Source: Terriglobales bacterium
Lineage (GTDB): Bacteria > Acidobacteriota > Terriglobia > Terriglobales > Acidobacteriaceae
Assembly: GCA_015655195.1 (NCBI GenBank)
Contig: JAATFM010000197.1
Location: 1 to 41,168, forward strand
Direction: 5' to 3'
DNA: 41,168 nt
This document shows positions 1 through 8,449 of this stretch, piece by piece. Below the pieces are notes generated by a model. It saw nothing but the letters and a program-made list of their open reading frames with translations, searched no databases and was not told the origin of the DNA. The position numbers were made by a program, and so were the translations under genes. How positions within the stretch are numbered: position 1 is the first letter of the stretch; each line of letters begins with the position of its first letter.

Positions 1-61
1 GCTTGGCATCGAGCGCGCCTTTTTTGTGCTTGATTGTGGCCCATTTGGAGTGGCCGGACAT
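1..61 (-). CDS. yebC: YebC/PmpR-family regulator, N-terminal fragment
   Basis: The minus strand from an ATG at 61-59 reads MSGHSKWATIKHKKGALDAK to the window edge. This is the near-invariant N-terminus of the YebC/PmpR family, whose usual length is about 240-250 residues, so only the first 20 codons are present. Family members act as transcriptional regulators or as translation factors that relieve ribosome stalling; which applies here cannot be read from the fragment. It lies downstream of the small membrane protein gene in the same orientation, with about 175 bases between them in which no gene is seen. The identity is firm despite the short length because of the GHSKWA.IKHKK signature. Confidence 0.9.
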   Translation of the reverse strand, partial: MSGHSKWATIKHKKGALDAK

Positions 62-237
62 GGGAAAACCTCAGAGAATCATCTTGGAATCTGGAATATG
101 GCGCAAGCGCCCTGCCTTTGAAAGTATACCACCGGGAAAGACAAACCGAAGCCCTCAGAAGGAGCTTCGGCCAGGGGTTTCGGCTGTGGGTTCGGCAGGA
201 ATCGGTCCCCTTGTCCTCGCCTTCTACTTCCTGTCTC

Positions 238-507
238 TCAATGTCCGCGACGGGGAGTGGTGTCTGTGGATACAGGATGCGACAGCTTTTCCATGCGCTT
301 CTGGCTGCGGCGGCCCATTTGGAACATCACCTGGCCGAAGACAAGCAGCACCAGCCCCCACCAGAGGTTCACGTTGATGCCGAGGCTCTTTGCATAAAGA
401 TGGCTGAATTGCGCGGGATCGGAGTTGGTGGCCGCACCGAAGGCGGCGAGAATGACGCCGACCAGCGTGAACAGAAGGCCCATGGGAATGCGGAGGTCAA
501 GCTGCAT
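238..507 (-). CDS. small two-helix membrane protein
   Basis: This 89-residue protein has two predicted membrane helices (about residues 9-28 and 47-65). They are joined by a polar loop containing an NVNLWWG stretch, and a basic, disordered C-terminus follows. A GGAGG Shine-Dalgarno lies just before the ATG at 507-505. It follows the sodium/solute symporter gene by 90 bases on the same strand, so an accessory role for that transporter is possible but is only an inference from position. I do not recognise a named family with certainty. The length, hydrophobicity pattern and ribosome site make it a better gene than the overlapping opposite-strand frames. Confidence 0.7.
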   Translation of the reverse strand: MQLDLRIPMGLLFTLVGVILAAFGAATNSDPAQFSHLYAKSLGINVNLWWGLVLLVFGQVMFQMGRRSQKRMEKLSHPVSTDTTPRRGH

Positions 508-517
508 GATTTCCTCC

Positions 518-575
518 GGGGGCTGAAGCCCCCTGCATTATGTGTTGCCTGTTGCGGCACGGCTAAAGCCGTGCC
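518..575. repeat. pair of REP-like palindromes
   Basis: Two perfect or near-perfect hairpins sit in the 90-base gap between the symporter and the small membrane protein. Positions 518-533 form a 6-bp stem with a TGAA loop. Positions 556-575 form a 9-bp stem around AA. Both loops contain or abut TGAAGCC/TAAAGCC, so the two look related. They could act as mRNA-stability or attenuating hairpins between the two genes; neither is followed by a T-run on the minus strand. Confidence 0.6.
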
Positions 576-597
576 CTGATACAAAAACGCGACGCTG

Positions 598-2421
598 TCA
601 GGCAAAGAAGATGCTGAGGGCGACAAAGATGACGAGAATGAGAACGGCCAGCGCCTCGGGGCGTTTCCACATAGGCAGATGGCCGGTCTCCGGCTTTGGT
701 GTGAGCGAGTGGACGAGGCCCACAAGCTCCGCCTCGGGCTTGGGTTTGGTGAAGAGGCTCACGATCACCGTTACGAGAAAATTTGCGCTGAAGGCGAAGA
801 TCGCGCCATAGAAATTCTGCGCCATGTCGCTGGGATAATGATGCACCACCGTGATCCATCCGCCGTGAATGCCGGGGTTGGCTTCGATGGGCAGCGTAAG
901 CCCGTGGTGGAGCATCGCCGCGCTGGTGCCGGCGATGAGACCGGCGAACGCGCCGTGGCCCGTCGAACGCTTCCAGAACATGCCCAGCAGGAACGTGGCA
1001 AAGAGCGGCGCGTTCACAAAGCTGAAGACAAGCTGGAGCGTGTCCATGATGTTGTTGAAGGCGATGGCGGCATAGGCCGTGCCGATCGAGAGCAGTATCC
1101 CGGCCACCGTTGCAATGCGCCCCACGGTCAGGTAATGCCGGTCCGTGCCGTTCTTGTGAATATAGGACTGGTAAAGGTCGTAGGTGAAGACGGTATTAAA
1201 TGCCGTCACATTACCAGCCATGCCGCTCATGAAGCTCGCCAGCAACGCTGTCAGGCCGAGGCCGAGCAGCCCTGTCGGGAAGTAATGCAGCAACATGTTG
1301 GGCGTTGCCATGTCGTAGTCGAGCAGCGGCTTGCCGTCGGCCTGGAGCATGGGTTTGCCGGTAACGGGATTGACCTTTGCGGGAACGATTCCCTTGCCCT
1401 GCTCGATCTGCGGCGCGACCACCTGGATGTTGTGCACAATGGCGCCGTCCGCGGTGTGGGTAATGCTCTCCGTGGTGTGCGGCGTGGGCAGCGCGATGGC
1501 GATCAGGCCGGGCAGAATTACCAGGAACGGGAAGAACATCTTCGGCATGGCGGCAATGAGCGGCACCTTGCGTGCGGAGTCCATGTCTGACGAGGCCATC
1601 GCCGTCTGGATCACGAGGAAATCCGTGCACCAGTAGCCGGAGCCAAGCACGAAGCCGAGGCCCATGCCAATGCCGATGATGTCTACCCCCATCGGATTGG
1701 TGCTGGCGTGCGAGAGGCCGTGCCAGGCGTGCATGTAGGAGTCCGGCAGGCTCGCTTTGAGGCCGTGCCAGCCGCCGACGTTCTTGAGGCCGATGAGCAC
1801 CAGCGGCAGAAAGCCCGCGACGATGAGGAAGAATTGCAGGACCTCGTTGTAGATGGCACTCGTCAGGCCGCCGAGGAAGATGTAACAGAGCACGATGATT
1901 GCCGAGAGGACGATGGAGAAGGTGAAGATGTTTTCCTTCGGCCAGCCGAGCGCTTGAAAGAGCTGGTCAAAGACATGCAGCACCTGAATGAGCCGCGCCA
2001 TCGCGTACATCGAGATGCCGGAGCTGAAGACAGTCATTACAGCGAAGGTGCAGGCGTTCAGGGCGCGGGTCTTTTCGTCGAATCGCAGGCGAAGAAACTC
2101 CGGCACGGAGCGGGCCTTCGAGCCGTAATAAAACGGCATCATGAAAATGCCGACGAAGATCATTGCCGGAATGGCGCCGATGCCGTAAAAGTGCGCAGTT
2201 TCCAGGCCGTACTTCGCCCCGGAGGCGCCCATACCAAGAACTTCCTGCGCGCCAAGGTTGGCCGAGATAAACGCCAAACCACAGATCCAGGCGGGCAGCG
2301 CCCTGCCGGCCTGGAAAAAGTCTTTGCTCGTCTTCATGTAGCGCTTGAGGGCAAAACCAATGCCCAGCACAAAGATGAAGTAGAGCAGCATGATGAGCCA
2401 GTCTACGGATTTCAGTTCCAA
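598..2421 (-). CDS. sodium:solute symporter (SSS family)
   Basis: A multi-helix inner-membrane transporter of about 607 residues, expected to couple sodium entry to uptake of a sugar or similar solute. The N-terminal VDWLIMLLYF, then GRALPAWICGLAFISANLGAQEV split over helices 2-3, and later SFMSGMAGNVTAFNTVF, match the SGLT-like branch of the family. A hydrophilic insert of about 60 residues (around HTADGAIVHN to PLLDYDMATPN) sits between late helices. I chose the TTG at 2421-2419 over the ATG at 2469 because an AGGAG site lies 9 bases upstream of it and the family N-terminus begins there. The substrate cannot be told from sequence. The small membrane protein gene lies downstream. Confidence 0.88.
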   Translation of the reverse strand: MELKSVDWLIMLLYFIFVLGIGFALKRYMKTSKDFFQAGRALPAWICGLAFISANLGAQEVLGMGASGAKYGLETAHFYGIGAIPAMIFVGIFMMPFYYGSKARSVPEFLRLRFDEKTRALNACTFAVMTVFSSGISMYAMARLIQVLHVFDQLFQALGWPKENIFTFSIVLSAIIVLCYIFLGGLTSAIYNEVLQFFLIVAGFLPLVLIGLKNVGGWHGLKASLPDSYMHAWHGLSHASTNPMGVDIIGIGMGLGFVLGSGYWCTDFLVIQTAMASSDMDSARKVPLIAAMPKMFFPFLVILPGLIAIALPTPHTTESITHTADGAIVHNIQVVAPQIEQGKGIVPAKVNPVTGKPMLQADGKPLLDYDMATPNMLLHYFPTGLLGLGLTALLASFMSGMAGNVTAFNTVFTYDLYQSYIHKNGTDRHYLTVGRIATVAGILLSIGTAYAAIAFNNIMDTLQLVFSFVNAPLFATFLLGMFWKRSTGHGAFAGLIAGTSAAMLHHGLTLPIEANPGIHGGWITVVHHYPSDMAQNFYGAIFAFSANFLVTVIVSLFTKPKPEAELVGLVHSLTPKPETGHLPMWKRPEALAVLILVIFVALSIFFA

Positions 2422-2669
2422 GCGGTGTTGCTCCTTTTGAAAGGCCGGCGCGCGGGCGTGAAATGGCACCGTTTTCCACTGTAAGCACCGCGGGGCGGAG
2501 TCGTCCAGCGGAAAATGAAAACGTATTCAGAAGTTGTTGGAGTCAGCTCTTGCCATTCCACCCTCGCGACGCAGGAAAACCGCCGGGATAGGGCCGTACT
2601 ACCCATCTAAAACGCAAAAAACAAGAACGCGCCGCGGGTGGAGCACCCGATCTTTTCTATTCCTGCTAT

Positions 2670-2700
2670 CCCACGTCCCGAAATCGGGACGTGGGCACCC
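2670..2700. repeat. palindrome with GGCACCC flank (copy 1)
   Basis: A 12-bp perfect stem (2670-2681 with 2684-2695) is followed by CACCC. It lies in the 288-base gap between the symporter and namA, just after the namA stop. It belongs to a set of hairpins in this window with different stem sequences but the same GGGCACCC right flank. The gap also holds a degenerate CCACCCTCGCGA-type copy near 2559 and a GGGTGGAGCACCCGATC segment near 2636. It may serve as the namA transcription end, but no clear T-run follows on the minus strand. Confidence 0.65.
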
Positions 2701-2709
2701 ATTCTTCCT

Positions 2710-3798
2710 TTAGTGCGAGCGGCGGGCGCGGATGTATTGCACCGGCCACTTGATCTCCTGGCGCAGCTCGGCGGCGGCGTGGAGCGGCCAATACGGATTA
2801 CGCAGCAGCTCGCGAGCCAGCAGAACAAGATCGGCTTGCCCACTGCGGACGATCTGGTCGGCCTGCGCGGGCGCGGTAATCATACCAACGGCTGAGGTGG
2901 GAATCTCCGCCTCGCGGCGAATCGTGGCGGCGTGATGCACCTGGTAGCCGGCTCCAACGGGAATCTGCTGCGCGGGGTGGTTGCCGCCGGTCGAGACATC
3001 GACGAGATCGACGCCTTCCTTCTTGAGCAGCTTTGCAAACTCCACCGACTGCGGCAAATCCCAGGAGGCCCCAAGCGATTCCGGAGCCCAGTCCGTGGCC
3101 GAGATGCGGACGAAGACCGGCAGATGCTCGGGCCAGTTGGCGCGGACGGCGCGGACGATTTCGAGCGGCAGGCGCGTGCGGTTCTCAAAGCTGCCACCGT
3201 ACTCGTCCGTGCGGTGGTTCGAGAGCGGCGAAAGAAATTCGTGCAAAAGATAACCGTGCGCCGCGTGAACTTCGGCCACATCGAAGCCGGCCTCGACGGC
3301 GCGCTTCGTGGCGGAGATGAAGTCGGCGACGATCTTCTCGATGCCTGCGCGGTCAAGCTCGGCGGGAGTGCCATACTTCTCGGCGAATGGAATTGCCGAC
3401 GGCCCGACGGGCTGCCAGCCGCCTTCTGACGCGGGGATGCAGCGCTCCGGCTCCCACGGAATCGCCATGCTGGCCTTGCGTCCGGCATGGGCGATCTGAA
3501 TACCGGCCTTAGCGTCGTGCTGGTGGAGAAAATCCGTAATGCGCTTGAGGCCGGGAACGTGCTCGTCCTTGTAGATGCCAAGGTCAGCGGGAGTGATGCG
3601 GCCCTCGGGACTCACGGCGCTGGCCTCGGTAATGACAAGGGCCGCTCCGCCAATGGCGCGGCTGCCGAGATGCACGAAGTGCCAGTCACCGGCAAAGCCG
3701 TCCGTGCTCGAATACTCGCACATGGGCGAAACGGCGATGCGATGAGGAAGCGTAACGCTGCGGAGCTGGAGCGGAGTAAAAAGATGATTGGATGACAT
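2710..3798 (-). CDS. namA: NADPH dehydrogenase, old yellow enzyme family (YqjM-like)
   Basis: An FMN-dependent ene-reductase of 362 residues, the usual length for the YqjM/NamA class. The N-terminal SPMCEYSS places the redox-tuning Cys at residue 27 and Tyr at 29, as in YqjM. IQIAHAGRKAS and the HAAHGYLLHEFLSP block with flavin- and substrate-binding histidines follow. RTDEYGGSFENR and the C-terminal GQADLVLLARELLRNPYWP complete the TIM-barrel signature. It would reduce activated C=C bonds of unsaturated carbonyls in the cytoplasm using NADPH. It is transcribed away from mtnA; the 92 bases between the two starts must contain both promoters. No operon partner is visible. Confidence 0.92.
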   Translation of the reverse strand: MSSNHLFTPLQLRSVTLPHRIAVSPMCEYSSTDGFAGDWHFVHLGSRAIGGAALVITEASAVSPEGRITPADLGIYKDEHVPGLKRITDFLHQHDAKAGIQIAHAGRKASMAIPWEPERCIPASEGGWQPVGPSAIPFAEKYGTPAELDRAGIEKIVADFISATKRAVEAGFDVAEVHAAHGYLLHEFLSPLSNHRTDEYGGSFENRTRLPLEIVRAVRANWPEHLPVFVRISATDWAPESLGASWDLPQSVEFAKLLKKEGVDLVDVSTGGNHPAQQIPVGAGYQVHHAATIRREAEIPTSAVGMITAPAQADQIVRSGQADLVLLARELLRNPYWPLHAAAELRQEIKWPVQYIRARRSH

Positions 3799-3890
3799 GA
3801 CGGCTATTGGATGACGCGCCCTGCGATAAGGTCGCAGGCACTTGGTGTCGTAGATTCTTTGGACGAGCGTGGAGGTTACACTGGAAGAGT

Positions 3891-4940
3891 ATGATTCCTA
3901 CGCTTAGCTGGACGTCCGAGGGCGTCCGTTTTATCGATCAGACGAAGCTGCCGCTGGAAGAGAGCTACGTGCTTGCGGCTACTTACGAAGATGTGGCCGT
4001 GGTGATTGAAACCATGGTCGTGCGCGGTGCGCCTGCCATCGGCGTTTCAGCGGCTTATGGCGTGGCGCTGGGCGCGATTGAGTCCTCCGCAAAAACTGCC
4101 GAAGGGTTCGCGCCGGAGTTTGAGAAAATCTGCGCGCGGCTTGCGGCGACGCGGCCTACGGCAGTGAATCTCTTCTGGGCGATTGACCGGATGAAGAGAC
4201 TGTTTGCTACGCTGCGGACGAGTAGCGCGTCGATGGATGAAGTGAAGGCGAAGTTTCTCGCCGAGGCCGATGCCATGTACGAGGAAGACATTGCCTCATG
4301 CAAGGCGATGGGAGCTTTTGGCGGCGAGCTGCTGCCCGAAGAGGGCGGCGTGCTGACGCACTGCAATGCAGGCGCTCTCGCCACCTGTGGCTATGGCACG
4401 GCGCTGGGAGTGATCCGCGCCGCGGTCGAGCAGGGCAAGAAGATTCATGTCTATGCGGATGAGACGCGACCCTTTCTGCAGGGAGCGCGGCTGACGGCCT
4501 GGGAACTGATGGAAGACGGCATCGATACGACCGTCATCTGCGACAACATGGCGGCAAGCCTGATGCGCGCCGGCAAGATTCAGGCCGTTGTTGTCGGCGC
4601 GGACCGCATTGCGGCCAACGGCGACTTTGCCAATAAGATCGGCACCTACAATGTGGCGATTCTGGCCAAAGAGCATGGGATTCCCTTCTACTGCGCGGCT
4701 CCGTGGTCCACGATTGATACGGCCACGCCGACCGGCGACGCCATTCCGATTGAGGAGCGCAGTGCAAGGGAAGTTACGCACCACGGCGGCAAGCAATTGA
4801 CGCCGAATGGAGTGGGAATCCACAACCCGGCCTTCGACGTGACGCCGGCGAAGTACGTGACTGCGATTATCACCGAGCGCGGCGTACTGCGGGCGCCGTA
4901 CGCCGAAGCGCTGCGGGAGATGGAGACGGTGGCGGGGTAA
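3891..4940 (+). CDS. mtnA: S-methyl-5-thioribose-1-phosphate isomerase
   Basis: A 349-residue cytoplasmic enzyme of methionine salvage that isomerises 5-methylthioribose-1-phosphate to the ribulose form. The eIF2B-like fold is shown by [15 protein letters not shown] near the N-terminus, [19 protein letters not shown] with the catalytic Cys, [16 protein letters not shown], the [18 protein letters not shown] block with the catalytic Asp, and a C-terminal [19 protein letters not shown] place the start at the ATG at 3891, where family similarity begins ([12 protein letters not shown]), rather than at the longer frame start at 3807. No other methionine-salvage gene is beside it. A palindrome right after the stop may end transcription. 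Confidence 0.93.
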   Translation: MIPTLSWTSEGVRFIDQTKLPLEESYVLAATYEDVAVVIETMVVRGAPAIGVSAAYGVALGAIESSAKTAEGFAPEFEKICARLAATRPTAVNLFWAIDRMKRLFATLRTSSASMDEVKAKFLAEADAMYEEDIASCKAMGAFGGELLPEEGGVLTHCNAGALATCGYGTALGVIRAAVEQGKKIHVYADETRPFLQGARLTAWELMEDGIDTTVICDNMAASLMRAGKIQAVVVGADRIAANGDFANKIGTYNVAILAKEHGIPFYCAAPWSTIDTATPTGDAIPIEERSAREVTHHGGKQLTPNGVGIHNPAFDVTPAKYVTAIITERGVLRAPYAEALREMETVAG

Positions 4941-4952
4941 CGGTATTGCACT

Positions 4953-4984
4953 CCCACATCTCAGAATGGAGATGTGGGGCACCC
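4953..4984. repeat. palindrome with GGCACCC flank (copy 2)
   Basis: A 10-bp stem (4953-4962 with 4969-4978) with a 6-base loop is followed by GGCACCC, thirteen bases after the mtnA stop. It has the same layout as the copy at 2670 but a different stem sequence. It could work as an mRNA 3' structure for mtnA. Confidence 0.65.
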
Positions 4985-5131
4985 GGCTTCACCGCGCCAA
5001 CGGTCAATGCACCTTCCTCCGCTCAGCAGCCCGCCTGCGCGCTTCTGCAAAACCGTCGCCTTCGAAGACAGCCCTTCAAAGCAAAGGCAAATCAGAACGC
5101 CACTTCCCCGCCCTATATCATCGGAATAGCG

Positions 5132-6055
5132 ATGCGGTTTGAGATCATTACAATTTTTCCCGGCTTCTTTGCCGGATTCTTCGAGCACGGAATCGTGCGG
5201 CGGGCGCAGGCTTCGGGGCTTGTCTCGGTCAGCGTACACGATCTGCGCACCTTTACGCATGACCGGCACCGCACCGTGGACGACCGGCCCTTCGGCGGCG
5301 GCGAGGGAATGGTGCTGAAGGCCGAGCCGCTCGCGGAAGCCCTTCAGTCGCTCGGAATTGGGACTAAGGCAGAACGCGCTTCTTCGTCTCCCACCCTCGC
5401 GATAGAAAAAAATCACGAGGATGGGGCATGGGAGCTTGACTCGACACTGCTTGACTCAGCGCGTCTTGATTCGACACGCGCCGAAGGGACGAAACCCGGA
5501 AAAACGCGTGTCATTCTGCTCTCGGCGCAGGGGCGGCCGTTTACGCAATCCGTGGCGCGGGAGCTTGCCACGCTCGACCGCGTACTTTTTGTCTGCGGGC
5601 GCTACGAGGGTGTAGACGAGCGCATCAACGAGCTTTATTGCGACATGGAGCTTTCGATCGGCGACTACGTGCTGAGCGGCGGAGAGCTGGCTGCTGCCAT
5701 CGTCCTCGACGCGACGATGCGCCTCATTCCCGGCGTGCTTGGCAACGAGGCCTCGGGCGAGTTCGAGAGCTTCGGCGTTGCCGACACATCGATTACCACC
5801 GACGTGGAGGGCGTTCCCCGCTCGCAGCACGGTGCGGGAGGGCTGCTCGACTACCCGCACTACACGCGCCCTGCCGAATTCGGCGGGGCGCCCGTTCCCG
5901 AAGTCCTGCTCAACGGCGACCACCTAGCAATCCGCAAGTGGCGGCGCGAGCAGCAGCTCAGAAAAACGCTTGCCAACCGGCCTGACCTGCTGGAGAAAGC
6001 CGCGCTGAGCGACGAGGACCGGCGAACGCTGGAAAAGCTGAAGCGGGACAGCTAG
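5132..6055 (+). CDS. trmD: tRNA (guanine-N1)-methyltransferase with an inserted segment
   Basis: TrmD methylates G37 of tRNAs at N1 using SAM through a trefoil-knot fold. Family blocks are clear: MRFEIITIFPGFF at the start, DDRPFGGGEGMV near residues 51-61, RVILLSAQGRPFTQ, RYEGVDER, GDYVLSGGELAA, and the C-terminal HYTRPAEFGG and LLNGDHLAIRKWRREQ. The protein has 307 residues against about 230-260 normally. The excess is an insertion of roughly 45-50 residues between about 76 and 124, where other TrmDs have a short loop. It is encoded by a palindromic repeat followed by three 15-bp tandem units and stays in frame. The start is the ATG at 5132, where family similarity begins. No rpsP, rimM or rplS is adjacent, unlike the common operon. 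Confidence 0.93.
   Translation: MRFEIITIFPGFFAGFFEHGIVRRAQASGLVSVSVHDLRTFTHDRHRTVDDRPFGGGEGMVLKAEPLAEALQSLGIGTKAERASSSPTLAIEKNHEDGAWELDSTLLDSARLDSTRAEGTKPGKTRVILLSAQGRPFTQSVARELATLDRVLFVCGRYEGVDERINELYCDMELSIGDYVLSGGELAAAIVLDATMRLIPGVLGNEASGEFESFGVADTSITTDVEGVPRSQHGAGGLLDYPHYTRPAEFGGAPVPEVLLNGDHLAIRKWRREQQLRKTLANRPDLLEKAALSDEDRRTLEKLKRDS
5388..5434. repeat. palindromic element inside trmD
   Basis: CTCCCA (5388-5393) pairs with TGGGAG (5429-5434). Inside them CCTCG pairs with CGAGG, and GAT with ATC. The sequence CCCACCCTCGCGAT ... GAGGATGGGGCA resembles the intergenic copies near 2559 and 10166. It is read through in frame as part of the extra loop of TrmD. Confidence 0.65.
5435..5479 (+). 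repeat. three 15-bp tandem units in trmD
   Basis: Units begin at 5435, 5450 and 5465, each starting CTTGA(C/T)TC. They encode the pentapeptides LDSTL, LDSAR and LDSTR. They directly follow the palindrome and extend the inserted loop. The 15-base length keeps the reading frame. Confidence 0.8.
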
Positions 6056-6181
6056 CCGACCGCAAAAACATCATTCAAAACAAGTTAACAAATACTCTAT
6101 CGAAAACGCGCAGAAAATATGACGAAGAACGCTCCATTGAAGCGAGTGTCGAACATTCGGACGGGCTGGGTGTCGCAGTCT

Positions 6182-6213
6182 CCCAGGTCCGAACACCAGG
6201 GACCTGGGCACCC
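6182..6213. repeat. palindrome with GGCACCC flank (copy 3)
   Basis: A 9-bp stem (6182-6190 with 6200-6208) is followed directly by CACCC. It lies between the convergent genes trmD and the PpiD-like gene, just before the strong terminator. Its stem is nearly the same as that of the copy at 10344. Confidence 0.65.
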
Positions 6214-6229
6214 GACCATAATGGCGAGG

Positions 6230-6270
6230 AACAAGAAAAGGCCGGGCGATTTGCCCGGCCTTTTCTTGTT
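6230..6270. terminator. bidirectional intrinsic terminator
   Basis: A perfect 18-bp stem (6230-6247 with 6253-6270) with a 5-base loop. The GC core GGCCGGGC is flanked by A-rich and T-rich arms, so a U-run is produced on either strand. It lies 16 bases after the stop of the minus-strand PpiD-like gene and downstream of trmD on the plus strand, and can serve both. Confidence 0.9.
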
Positions 6271-6285
6271 GCGTTGTGCTGCTGT

Positions 6286-8256
6286 TTACTGGCCCGGCTC
6301 CGGCGCGGTGGCCTTGGCGTTGATGCGGATTCGGTTCTGCTTCTTGTAGTCGTCGGAGATCTTGGCGACGAAGAGTTGGAAGGCCTCGTCCTGCCGCTGG
6401 TGGAGCATCTCTTCCTTGGTCTGGTCGAAGCTCTTCTGAATCTCGTCCGCTGTCGGCTCCTGCTTGTCGAGAATCTTGGCAACTACGCCCGTACGGCCCG
6501 CATTGATCGGCCCGCTCACCGCTCCTACTGCGAGGTCGAAGAGTTGCGGAGCCACCTGGCCAAGCTGCCCGAAGTCGGGAACCTGACCCGTTGCGCCCAC
6601 CAGATCGCTGGACTTGACCGTTGCACCAACGGCCTTGGCCGCACCGGCCAGATCGCCGCCCTTGGCCCTGCCGGCCAACTCCGCAGTCTTCTGCGCCAGA
6701 ATCGAGGGCAGGTTCTCTTCGCGGTAGTCGTCGAGGATATGCGACTTCCAGTCGGCAAAGTTGGGCACATGCGCGGCCTGGATGCCGGTGACCTGGAAGA
6801 TCGCGAAGCCCTCGCCGGTCGGCGCAAAGTCCGGCGCGCCGCCCTGCTTGGCTGTGAAGGCTTTGGTCAGAAGCTGCGTGCTGTCAGGCAGCGCGGCAAT
6901 CGTTCCCTGCTGCGGGGTCGGCTGCGTCGTGACAAAGTCGAGTCCGTGCGCCTTGGCCGTCGCGGCCAGGCCATTTTTCGCGGCCTCGGCTGCAAGCTGC
7001 TTCGCGTAGCCGTCCTCTGCCTTCGAGACCTTTTCGCGGCTCAGCGTGGCCTGAATCGTAGGCAGCACATCAGCCAGCGACTGCGTGTGCGCCGCGCTAC
7101 GCTCTTCCACCTGAACGATGTGGTAGCCGTACTGCGACTTCACGATGTCGATTTCGTTGATAGGCTGCGAGAAGATGGCCTTGTCGAACTCCGGCACCAT
7201 ACGGCCGCGCTGCGCAAAGCCGAGTTCGCCGCCCGACTCCTTGCTGCCGGGGTCGTCGGAGTACTTCTTGGCCAGTTCGTCCCACTTGCCGCCGGCCTTG
7301 AGCTGCTTCAGCACGTCGTCGGCCTTGGCCTTGGCCGCGGCGTCGGTCTTGGCGTCGGCGCTGGCTAAAACCTGAATCAAGATGTGCCGCGCGCGCGCCT
7401 GCTCGGGAAGCTGGTACTCCTGCTGGTGCTGGTTGTAATACGCCTGAATCTCCTGCTGGCTGGGCTGCGGCAGACCGCCGGGAATCTGGCTCGGCGTAAA
7501 GGAGAAATACGAGATCGTCCGCTGCTCGGGAACGCCCTTCGCATAGCGCGCCGAGTTCTTCTTGAAGAAGGCTTCGAGGTCCGCGTCGGAAGGGTTGATC
7601 GTCTTGCGAAGATCGTCGGTTGCGAGAACCGCGTAGTCGAACTTGATCTTGATATTGGCCTTGCGGTAGGCGTCGCGGACCTCGGCATCGGAGACCGAGG
7701 CGCCGGCGGTAATCAGGGCGCGGAGACGATCGACGACGATCTGGTGTTTGACGTTCTCCTCAAAGTCGGCCACCGACATGCCGAGGCGGCTGGTGACAAG
7801 CGACTCGTACTGTTGCTGGCCGATGAATTTGCCGCCGGGGAAGAGCGCCTCGGCATTGGGGCCGGTTTGCAGAGCGCGAGCCACGTCGGCGTCGTTCGCC
7901 GTGATGCCGAGCTTTCCGGCCTCGGCAAGCAGAATCTGCTGCTGCACAAGGCCCTGACCCACCTGCTGGGTCATGAAGTTCAGCATCATCGGGTTGTCGG
8001 CATACTGCGGGTAGCGCTGCTGAAGCTGCTGGCGGGCCACCTGCTGAACGCGCTGCAGGCTCACGGGCTCGCCGGAGCGGAAGAGCTTGTTGTACCAGTG
8101 CGGGTAGATCTCGGCGTAGGTGTCATTGCCCGCCACCCCGCCGTTGGTGAGGCCGGGAATGAGGTAAACGACCATCGCGACGGCGAGAACGCCGATGATG
8201 ACAACGAAGATAGCCTTGATAATGCGGCTGTCAGACTGTTGCAGGAAACGAATCAT
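6286..8256 (-). CDS. PpiD/SurA-like membrane-anchored peptidylprolyl isomerase
   Basis: A 656-residue periplasmic folding factor anchored by one N-terminal helix (about residues 13-34). A SurA-type N-terminal chaperone region covers roughly 50-200 (GQGLVQQQILLAEAGKLGI, typical helix). A parvulin-type rotamase domain spans about 288-388, with ARHILIQ, a KKYSDDPGSKESGGELG core and YGYHIVQVEE at its end. The C-terminal third is a second, degenerate PpiD-like region. It would help fold outer-membrane and periplasmic proteins during or after translocation. It stands alone: the BON-protein gene upstream ends in its own terminator and trmD is convergent. The product is named by architecture; orthology to E. 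coli PpiD is likely but not proven. Confidence 0.88.
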   Translation of the reverse strand: MIRFLQQSDSRIIKAIFVVIIGVLAVAMVVYLIPGLTNGGVAGNDTYAEIYPHWYNKLFRSGEPVSLQRVQQVARQQLQQRYPQYADNPMMLNFMTQQVGQGLVQQQILLAEAGKLGITANDADVARALQTGPNAEALFPGGKFIGQQQYESLVTSRLGMSVADFEENVKHQIVVDRLRALITAGASVSDAEVRDAYRKANIKIKFDYAVLATDDLRKTINPSDADLEAFFKKNSARYAKGVPEQRTISYFSFTPSQIPGGLPQPSQQEIQAYYNQHQQEYQLPEQARARHILIQVLASADAKTDAAAKAKADDVLKQLKAGGKWDELAKKYSDDPGSKESGGELGFAQRGRMVPEFDKAIFSQPINEIDIVKSQYGYHIVQVEERSAAHTQSLADVLPTIQATLSREKVSKAEDGYAKQLAAEAAKNGLAATAKAHGLDFVTTQPTPQQGTIAALPDSTQLLTKAFTAKQGGAPDFAPTGEGFAIFQVTGIQAAHVPNFADWKSHILDDYREENLPSILAQKTAELAGRAKGGDLAGAAKAVGATVKSSDLVGATGQVPDFGQLGQVAPQLFDLAVGAVSGPINAGRTGVVAKILDKQEPTADEIQKSFDQTKEEMLHQRQDEAFQLFVAKISDDYKKQNRIRINAKATAPEPGQ

Positions 8257-8384
8257 GGGTGGGGTTGGACTCTCTTCTAGCGATTACGAAAATTATATAG
8301 GGTGAGGGACGCGGGACGAAGGGCGAGGGCGAGAAAATCCGCGTAGGAACCTTTTTCACTTGCTTTCCCGGACCTGCCCCTGGC

Positions 8385-8424
8385 AAACAGAGCGGGCATC
8401 CCAAATGGGATGCCCGCTCTGTTT
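8385..8424. terminator. intrinsic terminator after the BON-protein gene
   Basis: A long inverted repeat (8385-8403 with 8406-8424) reads AAACAGAGCGGGCATCCCA then its complement, with TTT/AAA at the ends. It sits 26 bases beyond the stop of the minus-strand BON-protein gene and about 130 bases before the PpiD-like start. The core GGGCATCC is shared with the terminator at 16043. Confidence 0.85.
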
Positions 8425-8449
8425 CGTCCTTTGTCTTTAGCTCTTCCGC

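Noticed and set aside
679-1590. 303-residue open frame on the plus strand
   Set aside because: It lies wholly opposite the symporter gene, is rich in His/Arg/Glu as antisense frames of GC-rich genes are, and has no motif.
3807-3890. N-terminal extension of MtnA from the ATG at 3807
   Set aside because: Family similarity starts at 3891, and the extension reads as promoter-region sequence shared with the divergent namA gene.
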